Assembly: GCA_010909725.1 (NCBI GenBank)
Contig: JAACMV010000002.1
Span: 124,001 to 188,000, forward strand
Length of the DNA: 64,000 nucleotides
Source: Picochlorum sp. 'celeri'
Lineage: Eukaryota > Chlorophyta > Trebouxiophyceae
Reading direction: 5' to 3'
Below the pieces are notes generated by a model, which was not told where the DNA came from, did not search any database, and saw nothing but the letters and a program-made list of their open reading frames with translations. Of the stretch, positions 20,282 to 31,343 are shown one piece after another. Both the position numbers and the translations under genes were made by a program. Each line of letters starts with the position of its first letter. Position 1 is the first letter of the stretch.

Positions 20282-20699
20282 CTACATGTATATATCTCGC
20301 TGTCAGCAGAATGGTGATTCCTCTGCCTTGCCGTGGAAGAACGAACTGCCTTGCGAGGGAGATTTGCCAAAAAACTTTTCGAAGACACGTGGTTTTCAAC
20401 GTCAATCAAAACGGTCGTTGGCAATGGTGAATAGTATAAAATTAAGGCATAGCATAAGTAGTATAGAAATATAGTATAGTTTGAGAAAATGTATGCTAGT
20501 AGTGTTCAAAATATGCCTATGTTTCAGGATGCATTTGAATTTGAATCAAATGTCCGGACATTTCTGTACAGGTTCCATTCCGTACTTTGATGGGCATGCA
20601 AAAGGTCTTGTCAGCTACATTTCATACTCTGTATCTAGCTGAAGATACGAAACAACCCAAGACCAGGCATCGTCACCAGATGATGCCTGCTGTGCCCTT
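20282..20699. other. intergenic spacer before the fibronectin-like gene array
   Basis: 418 bases lie between the PhzF start and the 3' end of the first fibronectin-like gene. The sequence is A/T-rich in the middle, with only short unsupported open frames. Confidence 0.35.
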
Positions 20700-23279
20700 T
20701 TAATTAGGTGCTGATTGCTCAAAAGATGTGATATAGATGCCTTCTCCTTCCAAATCTGGTACAGATGGTTTTTCTGCCCTGAACATGACAGAGTTGACTG
20801 CCTGCTTCTTTGGATCGGGGTCAGCAGGCCATGGTGGCGATACCACTGGTCTCAATGCATAATAATATGCTTCCCATGTGGTTCCAACAAAGATGAGATT
20901 GCCATTTGCATATATTTTTACGAGATCGTTGCCAGTGTACAAGGTATCTCCAGCATCTGAAGTCTCGATAATACCAGGCCTGAATTCAATGGACACAGCA
21001 AGGACATTGTCAGTATCATATCCAAAGCCTGTGGCTGAGGATGGTACATTGGTTGTGTTGGAGCCACTGCCGAAAGGACAGTTGTTTGGTTTGCCTGTGC
21101 AATCATTGACTGCTGAATTCTTGCTCACATTGACGCGATCTTGGATTTTGAGATCAAATCCATCCACTCCATTATCGTTGATCTCAACGAATGACATTCT
21201 CCAGGTGCTTTGTTTGGCTGCAGGTGTATACTCGATGCTAAACCCAGGCTGGGCAGCTTCTGTAACAGAACGGAACTTCATGGCTGAACAGAAGCAAGAA
21301 CTTGTGGCGCTTGCCCCGAATTGAGGTGGGTCGAATGGTTTTGTGTTGTCTGTGCCATAGTTATTCCAAAGAGATGCTCCTGTCTCTCCTGCTGGGCCTA
21401 CTCCTGGAGAGGTTGGAACATCAGAAAATCCAAAGGTGCCTTGCGCATTTGACACTCTCCAAACATTTACTCCATTGTATTCTGTAATGGCTTGGTCATA
21501 CGGGCAGTTTCCTACACAGTTTCCAAAGGAGTCTTGCATTGTCCATCCTGATTGTCCATTTATGTTTCCAAGTGTGAAGTTTGCGAATGTGTTTGCATCA
21601 GTAGTTGTTGGACAGTCACAACTTTCTGTCTGATACTCTACTGGAGAGCTGCAAGTTCTTCCCGCATCGCTCACAGCGACAACAAAGCATGTGTATGATA
21701 CGCCTGCTGAGAGACCCGTGAGAACAGCTTCACTAGTGCCATATGGAATATCTGCCGAACTAATGACATCTGTAGAATTGCATTGCACATTTTCACCACA
21801 CTGAACAGTGAATGTCTGCTCAGGATTGGATTTGTCACCATCGGTCCATGTGACAGCCCATGATGTGCCTGTGCTTTTGAATAAATCGGTAGCTACATCA
21901 GTAGGAGCTGGTGGCTGACATTCAGATGGATAGCTGCAGGCACATGGCAGTACTTATTCAGACCATTCAATCCAATCAATATTGAACCAAAACAATGATT
22001 GTTTCAAACAAGGGTATCGTACGAACACGGATACACGTGTTTGCCAGAGGCACTAGATCATGCAAACAACAGAAAGGGCATACCTGTATGTCACTGGGGA
22101 TGGCGCAGCTGCAGGCTCGGATGCACCTGATGGGCCCTGAGACACCACAGAGCACGTGTACTCTTCTCCAGCCTGGATCGTCAAGGTGGTGCTGCGTTGC
22201 GTTGCCGCAACAGTCCTGTTCACTGCTGGCGCTGTCAGGGATGTGCAAGACACAAAATACCCAGTAATGGTGGAGCTTCTCTGTGGGGCTGCCCACGTCA
22301 CAACAACAGATGGTGTGCAGTCGCTTGCTGCATTGGCTGCGACATTGGTGGGAGATAATGGATTTGGAACTGGAGGTTCCGTCTCCACATCCGCAATCTC
22401 AACAGAACCCTCCAGGCCACTTGTGAGCGCAGCAGTCACTGCAGTTGCATTCTGTGTCAGCGTCTCTGTGAGGGACCATGTATTCCTGAAGTCGTCGTAT
22501 TCCACCTGGATGAGAACAATGGCACTACCGTCGGTGACACGCAGCACAGAACACGTTCCTCCTGGCTGCAAGGACAACACATTGGCACAGACTTGGGCTT
22601 GCTCTGATGGACCAAAGGCAGCTGCGTTGGGGTACGCTCCAAAAATCAACTCAAATCTCACAACTCCTGGGAAGGGCATTGCCTCCTGGCAATACGACAC
22701 TTTGCCATTTTCGGAGAGAGTCGTTTCCACAAAGCAACTGTACGTCTGATCCACCTCCAGACCTTGGACTGTGCCCTCCACAGCAGCTGGTTTGACTGGC
22801 AAAGACCCACTCACGGACTGACCCTGTGGGGTCGCATCGCAAATCTCGCCCTCCAAAACACACTTGATTGTGAATTGAGTCCCAGGAATGTTTGGACCAG
22901 TCTTGAAGCCCACGGTGATATTGGGCAAATTGGCCTCCACAATAACAGGCTGTCTGACCGAGGTCAGCAAACGATCGGCGTCATCTGCGAACAGCAAACA
23001 CCACACATGAGCACCAAGCATTCATCAATTGATGCATATATTCCACACTGTTGCTGTTTCCAGATGCGACGCCTTTGGATCTGACGACTGTCTACGTGAC
23101 CGTCACAGCGCGGGAACCAGTCAAACATCACCTAGTGTGCCTTGTATCGTCAAAACACATCCAGAAAAAGGACATCAAAATAATACTATATTCAGATCAT
23201 TCCAGATCAACGTCAAACACGCACCATTCTGTGCCCTGACACTTAGGGCAAGCACGAGTAACAACGCAAGTCTCCACAT
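20700..23279 (-). CDS. secreted fibronectin-III-like protein, array copy 1 (unique C-terminus)
   Basis: Three exons: 23225-23279 (signal peptide MWRLALLLVLALSVRAQN), 22084-22984 and 20700-21933. The introns are 240 bp (GTGCGT...TTCGCAG) and 150 bp (GTATGC...CTGCAG); phases agree and yield 729 residues. After the signal there is an FN3-like domain (about 25-125), a less clear beta-rich domain (about 125-225), an FN3 (about 226-320, with VVVTWAAPQRSSTITGYFVS), another FN3 (about 325-425, WAVTWTDGDKSNPEQTF) and a roughly 300-residue C-terminal beta-rich domain of unknown type with many Trp, Asn and Gly. Cysteines and N-glycosylation sequons are frequent, so it is an extracellular or cell-surface protein. 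Exons 1-2 are almost identical to copies 2 and 3; exon 3 is unrelated to theirs. Role unknown, possibly adhesion or wall. Confidence 0.75.
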
Positions 23280-24409
23280 TGTTGTTACAGTGAAGAAAGA
23301 AACACGTCAATCAATGGACAATTGTACGTCACAATAGGCCAATTTCAAATTGATGTATTAATGCACAAGCATATACTTGAATATTTGTAAATTTCTTATG
23401 AGGACAGCGGAATCATCTATCCACAATCTTCGAAGATTCTGAGAGCGAATTCTTTGGTCAACGGCCGCGCCCAATTCCAACGCCCGGGCCCGGCCGTAGG
23501 GGACAGCAGCTGCTAGACCTGCAGGTATCAGCTGATACTCGGTAGTACTAGTAGTATGGGACGGACTTTGGCAGACGTGCACCCTATGGAACGATTTGAT
23601 GGTAACATTTGATGCATTCGGAGCATGAGGATTGGTACCAAGATGAAGATTGCAAGCTCTTCTCAATTGGATGTGAGAACAGAAAAACTGTGTGCATTTG
23701 CATTTACTCTGCATATTCAATCACACTCTGACATGTTAGACACAAGGACATCGTGACGAGTAGGACTACAACGAAAAGAATATTTTTAGAGATCCAATCG
23801 GATCGGAATTTCGCTAACTATCTTCCTTTAAACGAGTAAAAGAAGTGTCGCCAGCACGGGAAACTAAAATATTACAAACTCAAGGACTCGCTCCATCGAG
23901 AAACAGGAAAGTATGATACGTATTCAGGTACAGATGCCACATGATGAGCATATAGTACATATAGTATGTCTGGACACAACCCTATCTGATGTGATGTACA
24001 TGGTAAACAAATGTATCTGGTAGGGTCTCGTATCATGAATATAGAGAAGATATTAAAAGTATGTAAAAATATATACATATATATGTATTTTCATATGTAT
24101 ATATGTAAAAATATGTACACATATCTACTATGTAGTATTCATGCATGATGCATTCGAATGTGAATGGATCCTCTTGATGTTACTCACCTGATCAGGTGTC
24201 CTTTTGTTGTTTAATGCAACTTGTTCAGGGATGGCTACCCAGATGTGGGAATAAAAAAACACTAGTCAAAACGCCGGATGATATCAGGCACCGATGCAAA
24301 ATGTATACTCTTCTTTCTTCAATTTGGTGCTTGCTTAAACAATACAGATGCATGCTGTGGCGCCAGTTCATCCACAAAAGTTGGGGTAGAGAGGACATAC
24401 TTCTTCCCA
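23280..24409. other. upstream spacer of array copy 1 with palindromes and TA-rich tract
   Basis: 1130 bases lie between the signal exon of copy 1 and the stop of copy 2. They hold a GC-rich island (about 23460-23500) with nested palindromes, AGCAGCTGCT at 23505-23514 and GTATCAGCTGATAC at 23525-23538, then an A/T-rich stretch with (TA)n/ATATGTA repeats at about 24056-24124. The reverse-strand open frame at 23358-23720 has no recognisable family and is probably not a gene. The region should contain the promoter of copy 1. Confidence 0.5.
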
Positions 24410-26511
24410 TTATTGGGCAACAAATTGATATGTCCAGGAGTACAGTCCATCACCGATCCCGCTAGAGATTGAGAGGTCATTTGTATATGAGGTGACTGCC
24501 TCGTTATAGGTTCCCACTTCAAGAGCCACATACGTTATGATGGCATCGCTGAGAATTGTTGCTTGATTTCCTTCCAAGAATGTAAGCCATGCAGAAAGGG
24601 ATCCGAGGTAATCTAGTTGACAAAGGTTGTAATTGCACTGTCCAATGTTTTTAGAAGCCCACCACCCGGGGCCACTCAATTGTACAGTATTACTGCCACT
24701 GTTCTTCTCTATAGTTTCTGTGACCCATTCTCCCGTGGGAACTGGATTTGGACCATCATTCCAATATGGTTCCCATATCAATTGGAACTGCTCGCTGGCT
24801 GTCTCACTGAACACATTTAATTTCAATGCAGTGGTTGCATCTTTGTCATAACAAGAATCGCTTCTGAATACTTTGTACCACTTGTATGATATTTCCTGGA
24901 AGTCAGTCACAAAATCCTTGAATAACATCCCTGCAAGAGATACAGCCATCTTTAGTTGGACATTGAGGCCATACTATGATACGGTGAGGTGCATGACAGA
25001 AAACCTGGTAGTACCTTCAAACAAGCCACCAGAATATATTGTTCTAGCAGAGCCCTTATCTTGAACATTACACGTCGTCTGAAATTGAACTGCAGAATTT
25101 GGCCCACCAGAAGGAGGCACAGTCAATGACACAGTAGCAGAATCTTGGATTACTTTGAGCCACATGGAGGGCTTATTCTCCTCATACTGATCCTCATCCA
25201 CAAGGCTGTCTACCTCAAATGTGCACGTTTTTGGGAATCTGCAAAGGCGAGATGAAACGTCAACACCCTGTTAAACATAAGCCATCAAGTCAGAGGTTCA
25301 TGAGTACACACATACCTGTATGTCACTGGGGATGGCGCAGCTGCAGGCTCGGATGCACCTGATGGACCCTGAGACACCACAGAGCACGTGTACTCTTCTC
25401 CAGCCTGGATCGACAAGGTGGTGTTGCGTTGCGTTGCCGCAACAGTCCTGTTCACTGCTGGCGCTGTCAGGGATGTGCAAGAAACAAAATACCCAGTAAT
25501 GGTAGAGCTTCTCTGTGGGGCTGCCCACGTCACAACAACAGATGGGGTGCATTCGCTTGCTGCATTCGCTGCGACATTGGTGGGAGATAATGGATTTGGA
25601 ACTGGAGGTTCGGTCTCCACGTCGGCAATCTCAACAGAACCCTCCAGGCCACTTGCGAGCGCAGCAGTCACTGCAGTTGCATTCTGTGTCAGCGTCTCTG
25701 TGAGGGACCATGTATTCCTGAAGTCGTCGTATTCCACCTGGATGAGAACAATGGCACTACCGTCGGTGACACGCAGCACAGAACACGTTCCTCCTGGCTG
25801 CAAGGACAACACATTGGCACAGACTTGGGCTTGCTCTGATGGACCAAAGGCAGCTGCGTTGGGGTACGCTCCAAAAATCAACTCAAATCTCACAACTCCT
25901 GGGAAGGGCATTGCCTCCTGGCAATACGACACTTTGCCATTTTCGGAGAGAGTCGTTTCCACAAAGCAACTGTACGTCTGATCCACCTCCAGACCTTGGA
26001 CTGTGCCCTCCACAGCAGCTGGTTTGACTGGCAAAGACCCACTCACGGACTGACCCTGTGGGGTCGCATCGCAAATCTCGCCCTCCAAAACACACTTGAT
26101 TGTGAATTGAGTCCCAGGAATGTTTGGACCAGTCTTGAAGCCCACGGTGATATTGGGCAAATTGGCCTCCACAATAACAGGCTGTCTGACCGAGGTCAGC
26201 AAACGATCGGCGTCATCTGCGAACAGCAAACACCACACATGAGCACCAAGCATTCATCAATTGATGCATATATTCCACACTGTTGCTGTTTCCAGATGCG
26301 ACGCCTTTGGATCTGACAACTGTCTACGTGACCGTCACAGCGCGGGAACCAGTCAAACATCACCTAGTGTGCCTTGTATCGTCAAAACACATCCAGAAAA
26401 AGGACATCAAAATAATACTATATTCAGATCATTCCAGATCAACGTCAAACACGCACCATTCTGTGCCCTGACACTTAGGGCAAGCACGAGTAACAACGCA
26501 AGTCTCCACAT
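24410..26511 (-). CDS. secreted fibronectin-III-like protein, array copy 2
   Basis: Four exons: 26457-26511, 25316-26216, 25015-25238 and 24410-24930. The introns between them measure 240, 77 and 84 bp (donors GTGCGT, GTATGT, GTACTA; acceptors CGCAG, TTTGCAG, CTTGCAG). Phases agree and give 566 residues. The first about 318 residues (signal peptide, FN3-like domain, beta-rich domain, FN3) match copy 1 with about four substitutions. The C-terminal about 250 residues, starting RFPKTCTFEVDSL, are a different beta-rich module with a WYKVFRSDSC segment and a PTGEWVTETI...GPGWWASK stretch. That resembles jelly-roll-like domains of bacterial surface proteins in texture, but I cannot name the family. 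The role is unknown, probably extracellular. Confidence 0.75.
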
Positions 26512-27643
26512 TGTTGTTACAGGGAAGAAAGAAACACGTCAATCAATGGACAATTGTACGTCACAATAGGCCAATTTCAAATTGATGTATTAATGCACAA
26601 GCATATACTTGAATATTTGTAAATTTCTTATGAGGACAGCGGAATCATCTATCCACAATCTTCGAAGATTCTGAGAGCGAATTCTTTGGTCAACGGCCGC
26701 GCCCAATTCCAACGCCCGGGCCCGGCCGTAGGGGACAGCAGCTGCTAGACCTGCAGGTATCAGCTGATACTCGGTAGTACTAGTAGTATGGGACGGACTT
26801 TGGCAGACGTGCACCCTATGGAACGATTTGATGGTAACATTTGATGCATTCGGAGCATGAGGATTGGTACCAAGATGAAGATTGCAAGCTCTTCTCAATT
26901 GGATGTGAGAACAGAAAAACTGTGTGCATTTGCATTTACTCTGCATATTCAATCACACTCTGACATGTTAGACACAAGGACATCGTGACGAGTAGGACTA
27001 CAACGAAAAGAATATTTTTAGAGATCCAATCGGATCGGAATTTCGCTAACTATCTTCCTTTAAACGAGTAAAAGAAGTGTCGCCAGCACGGGAAACTAAA
27101 ATATTACAAACTCAAGGACTCGCTCCATCGAGAAACAGGAAAGTATGATACGTATTCAGGTACAGATGCCACATGATGAGCATATAGTACATATAGTATG
27201 TCTGGACACAACCCTATCTGATGTGATGTACATGGTAAACAAATGTATCTGGTAGGGTCTCGTATCATGAATATAGAGAAGATATTAAAAGTATGTAAAA
27301 ATATATACATATATATATGTATTTTCATATGTATATATGTAAAAATATGTACACATATCTACTATGTAGTATTCATGCATGATGCATTCGAATGTGAATG
27401 GATCCTCTTGATGTTACTCACCTGATCAGGTGTCCTTTTGTTGTTTAATGCAACTTGTTCAGGGATGGCTACCCAGATGTGGGAATAAAAAAACACTAGT
27501 CAAAACGCCGGATGATATCAGGCACCGATGCAAAATGTATACTCTTCTTTCTTCAATTTGGTGCTTGCTTAAACAATACAGATGCATGCTGTGGCGCCAG
27601 TTCATCCACAAAAGTTGGGGTAGAGAGGACATACTTCTTCCCA
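26512..27643. other. upstream spacer of array copy 2 (duplicate of 23280-24409)
   Basis: Virtually identical to the spacer upstream of copy 1, including AGCAGCTGCT, GTATCAGCTGATAC and the GC-rich island. The (TA)n tract is 2 bp longer. Confidence 0.6.
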
Positions 27644-29745
27644 TTATTGGGCAACAAATTGATATGTCCAGGAGTACAGTCCATCACCGATCCCGCTAGA
27701 GATTGAGAGGTCATTTGTATATGAGGTGACTGCCTCGTTATAGGTTCCCACTTCAAGAGCCACATACGTTATGATGGCATCGCTGAGAATTGTTGCTTGA
27801 TTTCCTTCCAAGAATGTAAGCCATGCAGAAAGGGATCCGAGGTAATCTAGTTGACAAAGGTTGTAATTGCACTGTCCAATGTTTTTAGAAGCCCACCACC
27901 CGGGGCCACTCAATTGTACAGTATTACTGCCACTGTTCTTCTCTATAGTTTCTGTGACCCATTCTCCCGTGGGAACTGGATTTGGACCATCATTCCAATA
28001 TGGTTCCCATATCAATTGGAACTGCTCGCTGGCTGTCTCACTGAACACATTTAATTTCAATGCAGTGGTTGCATCTTTGTCATAACAAGAATCGCTTCTG
28101 AATACTTTGTACCACTTGTATGATATTTCCTGGAAGTCAGTCACAAAATCCTTGAATAACATCCCTGCAAGAGATACAGCCATCTTTAGTTGGACATTGA
28201 GGCCATACTATGATACGGTGAGGTGCATGACAGAAAACCTGGTAGTACCTTCAAACAAGCCACCAGAATATATTGTTCTAGCAGAGCCCTTATCTTGAAC
28301 ATTACACGTCGTCTGAAATTGAACTGCAGAATTTGGCCCACCAGAAGGAGGCACAGTCAATGACACAGTAGCAGAATCTTGGATTACTTTGAGCCACATG
28401 GAGGGCTTATTCTCCTCATACTGATCCTCATCCACAAGGCTGTCTACCTCAAATGTGCACGTTTTTGGGAATCTGCAAAGGCGAGATGAAACGTCAACAC
28501 CCTGTTAAACATAAGCCATCAAGTCAGAGGTTCATGAGTACACACATACCTGTATGTCACTGGGGATGGCGCAGCTGCAGGCTCGGATGCACCTGATGGA
28601 CCCTGAGACACCACAGAGCACGTGTACTCTTCTCCAGCCTGGATCGACAAGGTGGTGTTGCGTTGCGTTGCCGCAACAGTCCTGTTCACTGCTGGCGCTG
28701 TCAGGGATGTGCAAGAAACAAAATACCCAGTAATGGTAGAGCTTCTCTGTGGGGCTGCCCACGTCACAACAACAGATGGGGTGCATTCGCTTGCTGCATT
28801 CGCTGCGACATTGGTGGGAGATAATGGATTTGGAACTGGAGGTTCGGTCTCCACGTCGGCAATCTCAACAGAACCCTCCAGGCCACTTGCGAGCGCAGCA
28901 GTCACTGCAGTTGCATTCTGTGTCAGCGTCTCTGTGAGGGACCATGTATTCCTGAAGTCGTCGTATTCCACCTGGATGAGAACAATGGCACTACCGTCGG
29001 TGACACGCAGCACAGAACACGTTCCTCCTGGCTGCAAGGACAACACATTGGCACAGACTTGGGCTTGCTCTGATGGACCAAAGGCAGCTGCGTTGGGGTA
29101 CGCTCCAAAAATCAACTCAAATCTCACAACTCCTGGGAAGGGCATTGCCTCCTGGCAATACGACACTTTGCCATTTTCGGAGAGAGTCGTTTCCACAAAG
29201 CAACTGTACGTCTGATCCACCTCCAGACCTTGGACTGTGCCCTCCACAGCAGCTGGTTTGACTGGCAAAGACCCACTCACGGACTGACCCTGTGGGGTCG
29301 CATCGCAAATCTCGCCCTCCAAAACACACTTGATTGTGAATTGAGTCCCAGGAATGTTTGGACCAGTCTTGAAGCCCACAGTGATGTTTGGCAAGTTGGC
29401 CTCCACGATAACAGGCTGTCTGACCGAGGTCAGCAAACGATCGGCGTCATCTGCGAACAGCAAACACCACACATGAGCACCAAGCATTCATCAATTGATG
29501 CATATCTTCCACACTGTTGCTGTTTCCAGATGCGACGCCTTTGGATCTGACAACTGTCTACGTGACCGTCACAGCGCGGGAACCAGTCAAACATCACTCA
29601 GCGTGCCTTGTATCGTCAAAACACATCCAGAAAAAGGACATCAAAATAATACTATATTCAGATCATTCCAGATCAACGTCAAACACGCACCATTCTGTGC
29701 CCTGACACTTAGGGCAAGTACGAGTAACAACGCAAGTCTCCACAT
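27644..29745 (-). CDS. secreted fibronectin-III-like protein, array copy 3
   Basis: Exons 29691-29745, 28550-29450, 28249-28472 and 27644-28164 have the same structure as copy 2, shifted by 3234 bp, giving 566 residues. The predicted protein is identical to copy 2 as far as I can compare: the few base changes, all in exon 1 and the 5' end of exon 2, are silent (for example a GTG to GTA valine in the signal peptide). Its 5' flank beyond about 29800 differs from those of copies 1 and 2, so it may have its own expression pattern. Function as for copy 2: extracellular FN3-like protein of unknown role. Confidence 0.75.
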
Positions 29746-30412
29746 TGTTGTTACAGTGAAGAAAGAAACACGTTAATCAATGGACAATTGTACGTCACAA
29801 TGTAAAAATAGTTCACAAGGATATATGTATAAATACTTTTGGATTTCTTATGAAGATTGGCCAATGCGCACACTCGATGATATCCAGAAGATTCTCTGCG
29901 GAGACCAGGTCAACGGCCGCGCGCAAGCAAGTTGGCGCCAACTTGCAAGGTGCCCAATTGGGCAGCTGCCATCCCTGGTAATAATACCACTGGTATACTG
30001 GGATGCAGTACTCCTCCTGTATGACTATTTCTATCGATCTAATCTTCACAGTTGACACATACTCGCATGCGCTGCGACATCATCATCATGATATATGGAG
30101 TTTTGACACGAGTGCATAAGTGTACAACAAGGTGTCTACACATCTTCTTGAGTGCAGCATTCTACAGAGACATTGCCCCTTCTGATGGATATAGACGCAT
30201 TCCTTGCATCCCAAATATCCCTTGATCGATCAAGCTTGTTTGTTCGGATAAAGAATTCTTTGATCAATCATGATTAATCATATCAATCATTGAATTGGCT
30301 ATTGTGCTTGCTTGGGATACACATTCCACACACCTTTTTTACATTGTATTCGTGAGAAATGGTGGATATATACTAAAAAAAGAAAAAAAAAAAGCATTCC
30401 CTTGGACAGAGT
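29746..30412. promoter_or_regulatory. upstream region of array copy 3 with dense perfect palindromes
   Basis: 667 bases. A cluster of perfect palindromes lies 180-250 bp before the copy-3 start: GCAAGTTGGCGCCAACTTGC (29927-29946, 20 bp), TGCCCAATTGGGCA (29951-29964) and the overlapping GGCAGCTGCC (29961-29970), followed by ATACCACTGGTAT (29983-29995, one unpaired centre base). The island shares the core GGTCAACGGCCGCGC with the copy 1/2 upstream regions, but most other bases differ. The rest, towards FRA10AC1, is A/T-rich with an A-run at about 30375-30393. Confidence 0.55.
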
Positions 30413-31018
30413 ATGTCGAAACGGAAAAGGAATTCCAGAAAAAATGACGACGAATTGGAAGCAGCAACGTCATTGACATCATTGCACCCACAAGACAGGC
30501 ATACCGCATTGGTGAGACATCTCTCTGAGTATTATAAGAAAAATGAAAAGACATTCGAGACGGATGACCAGGTCCTCAAGGAGAGCTATCGTTTTATTCG
30601 AACTGAAGACGACGACAGGCAGCAGGCCCCTTGGGTTGTGAAGATGGCGCGGACATACTACTCCAAACTCTTTCGGGAATACGCTCTTGTGGATCTGTCA
30701 AAAGCAGAGAAAAAGGGCATGGTGGGGTTGCGGTGGAGGAGCCACAAGGAAACTGTTCAGGGCAAGGGGCAGTTTGCATGTGGGGCAGTAGACTGTCAAG
30801 AGCAATCTGGATTAGCATCATACGAGCTGCCATTCAAGTATATAGAAGCGGGAGAGAAAAAGGTGGCGCTCGTCAAGGTACGAGTCTGCCCAGACTGCAG
30901 CAAAAAGCTGCTCGCAGCTCGCCAGGACGCATCAGCCAGCGCTGGAAGAGGAGACAAAAAGAGGCGGAAAGAAAAAGCAGCACACAAGGACGCCATGTTT
31001 ACAGGCCTGTTTGAATGA
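30413..31018 (+). CDS. FRA10AC1: FRA10AC1 homologue
   Basis: 201 residues. Matches the folate-sensitive fragile-site protein FRA10AC1 family, a nuclear protein associated with spliceosomes in animals and plants. Conserved pieces: the helical region HLSEYYKKNEKTFETDDQVL, ARTYYSKLFREYALVDLS, MVGLRWRSHKETVQGKGQF followed by a zinc-ribbon-like Cys set (ACGAVDC and later VCPDCSKK), and a basic tail (DKKRRKEKAAHKD). The ATG at 30413 is the first in frame. It converges on SmD2 with 10 bp between the stop codons, so the two mRNAs must overlap at their 3' ends. Confidence 0.9.
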   Translation: MSKRKRNSRKNDDELEAATSLTSLHPQDRHTALVRHLSEYYKKNEKTFETDDQVLKESYRFIRTEDDDRQQAPWVVKMARTYYSKLFREYALVDLSKAEKKGMVGLRWRSHKETVQGKGQFACGAVDCQEQSGLASYELPFKYIEAGEKKVALVKVRVCPDCSKKLLAARQDASASAGRGDKKRRKEKAAHKDAMFTGLFE

Positions 31019-31028
31019 ATACAGTATT

Positions 31029-31343
31029 CTATTTCGGATTTCGAAGCACCAAGATGACACCGTCTCCACGCAGAAACATCTTGCTAATAAACCTGTCCTT
31101 GTTCACAGGCTTGCTTCCCTTGGAACCCCTCCCAGACTTGGGAACCTCGGTCCAAAACTCCCGCACATTCTCCAAAATCATATTGCAATGGCGATCAAAT
31201 GCCTTGACTCTCCCTAATAATTTTCTATTATTTCTACAGTTGATCAAAACCTGAGAATTCGTCTTGACGCTCATGGTAAGGACGGACAGGGGTCCTGTTT
31301 TGAACAATTCCTCCTCCTTCTTCTCCAGGTCGTCCACCGACAT
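31029..31343 (-). CDS. SNRPD2: small nuclear ribonucleoprotein Sm D2
   Basis: 104 residues. A core subunit of the heptameric Sm ring on U1, U2, U4 and U5 snRNAs. Sequence marks: [20 protein letters not shown], the Sm1 motif [33 protein letters not shown], the D2-specific loop [20 protein letters not shown] and Sm2 [15 protein letters not shown]. The start at 31343 ([14 protein letters not shown]) is similar in length to other D2 proteins, though a TATAG acceptor-like sequence sits just upstream, so a short extra 5' exon is possible. Confidence 0.96.
   Translation of the reverse strand: MSVDDLEKKEEELFKTGPLSVLTMSVKTNSQVLINCRNNRKLLGRVKAFDRHCNMILENVREFWTEVPKSGRGSKGSKPVNKDRFISKMFLRGDGVILVLRNPK

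Larger units (their letters stand above)
22079..29800. repeat. recent tandem duplication, unit about 3.23 kb, 2.4 copies
   Basis: Three head-to-tail units are visible by direct comparison: 22079-25310 (3232 bp), 25311-28544 (3234 bp) and a partial 28545-29800. Each unit starts at the exon-2 donor of one fibronectin-like gene and runs through exon 2, exon 1 and the upstream spacer into exons 4 and 3 of the next gene. Units 1 and 2 differ at a dozen sites within the first 350 bp and then are nearly identical; the 2-bp size difference is one TA in a (TA)n tract near 24083/27317. Units 2 and 3 are almost identical until about 29385, then show scattered changes to 29800, where similarity drops sharply. 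Confidence 0.92.

Noticed and set aside
23358..23720. Reverse frame of 120 codons in the array spacer, possible extra gene
   Set aside because: It runs through the palindromic GC island, has no recognisable domain and its duplicate at 26590-26952 shows no sign of coding constraint.
22156..29215. 197-residue plus-strand open frames repeated three times in the array
   Set aside because: They lie exactly opposite exon 2 of the fibronectin-like genes, follow its codon pattern and match no family; they are shadows.
22079..29800. CRISPR-like or transposon origin of the tandem repeat
   Set aside because: Units are 3.2 kb, contain split genes, have no terminal inverted repeats, transposase or target-site duplication that I can see.
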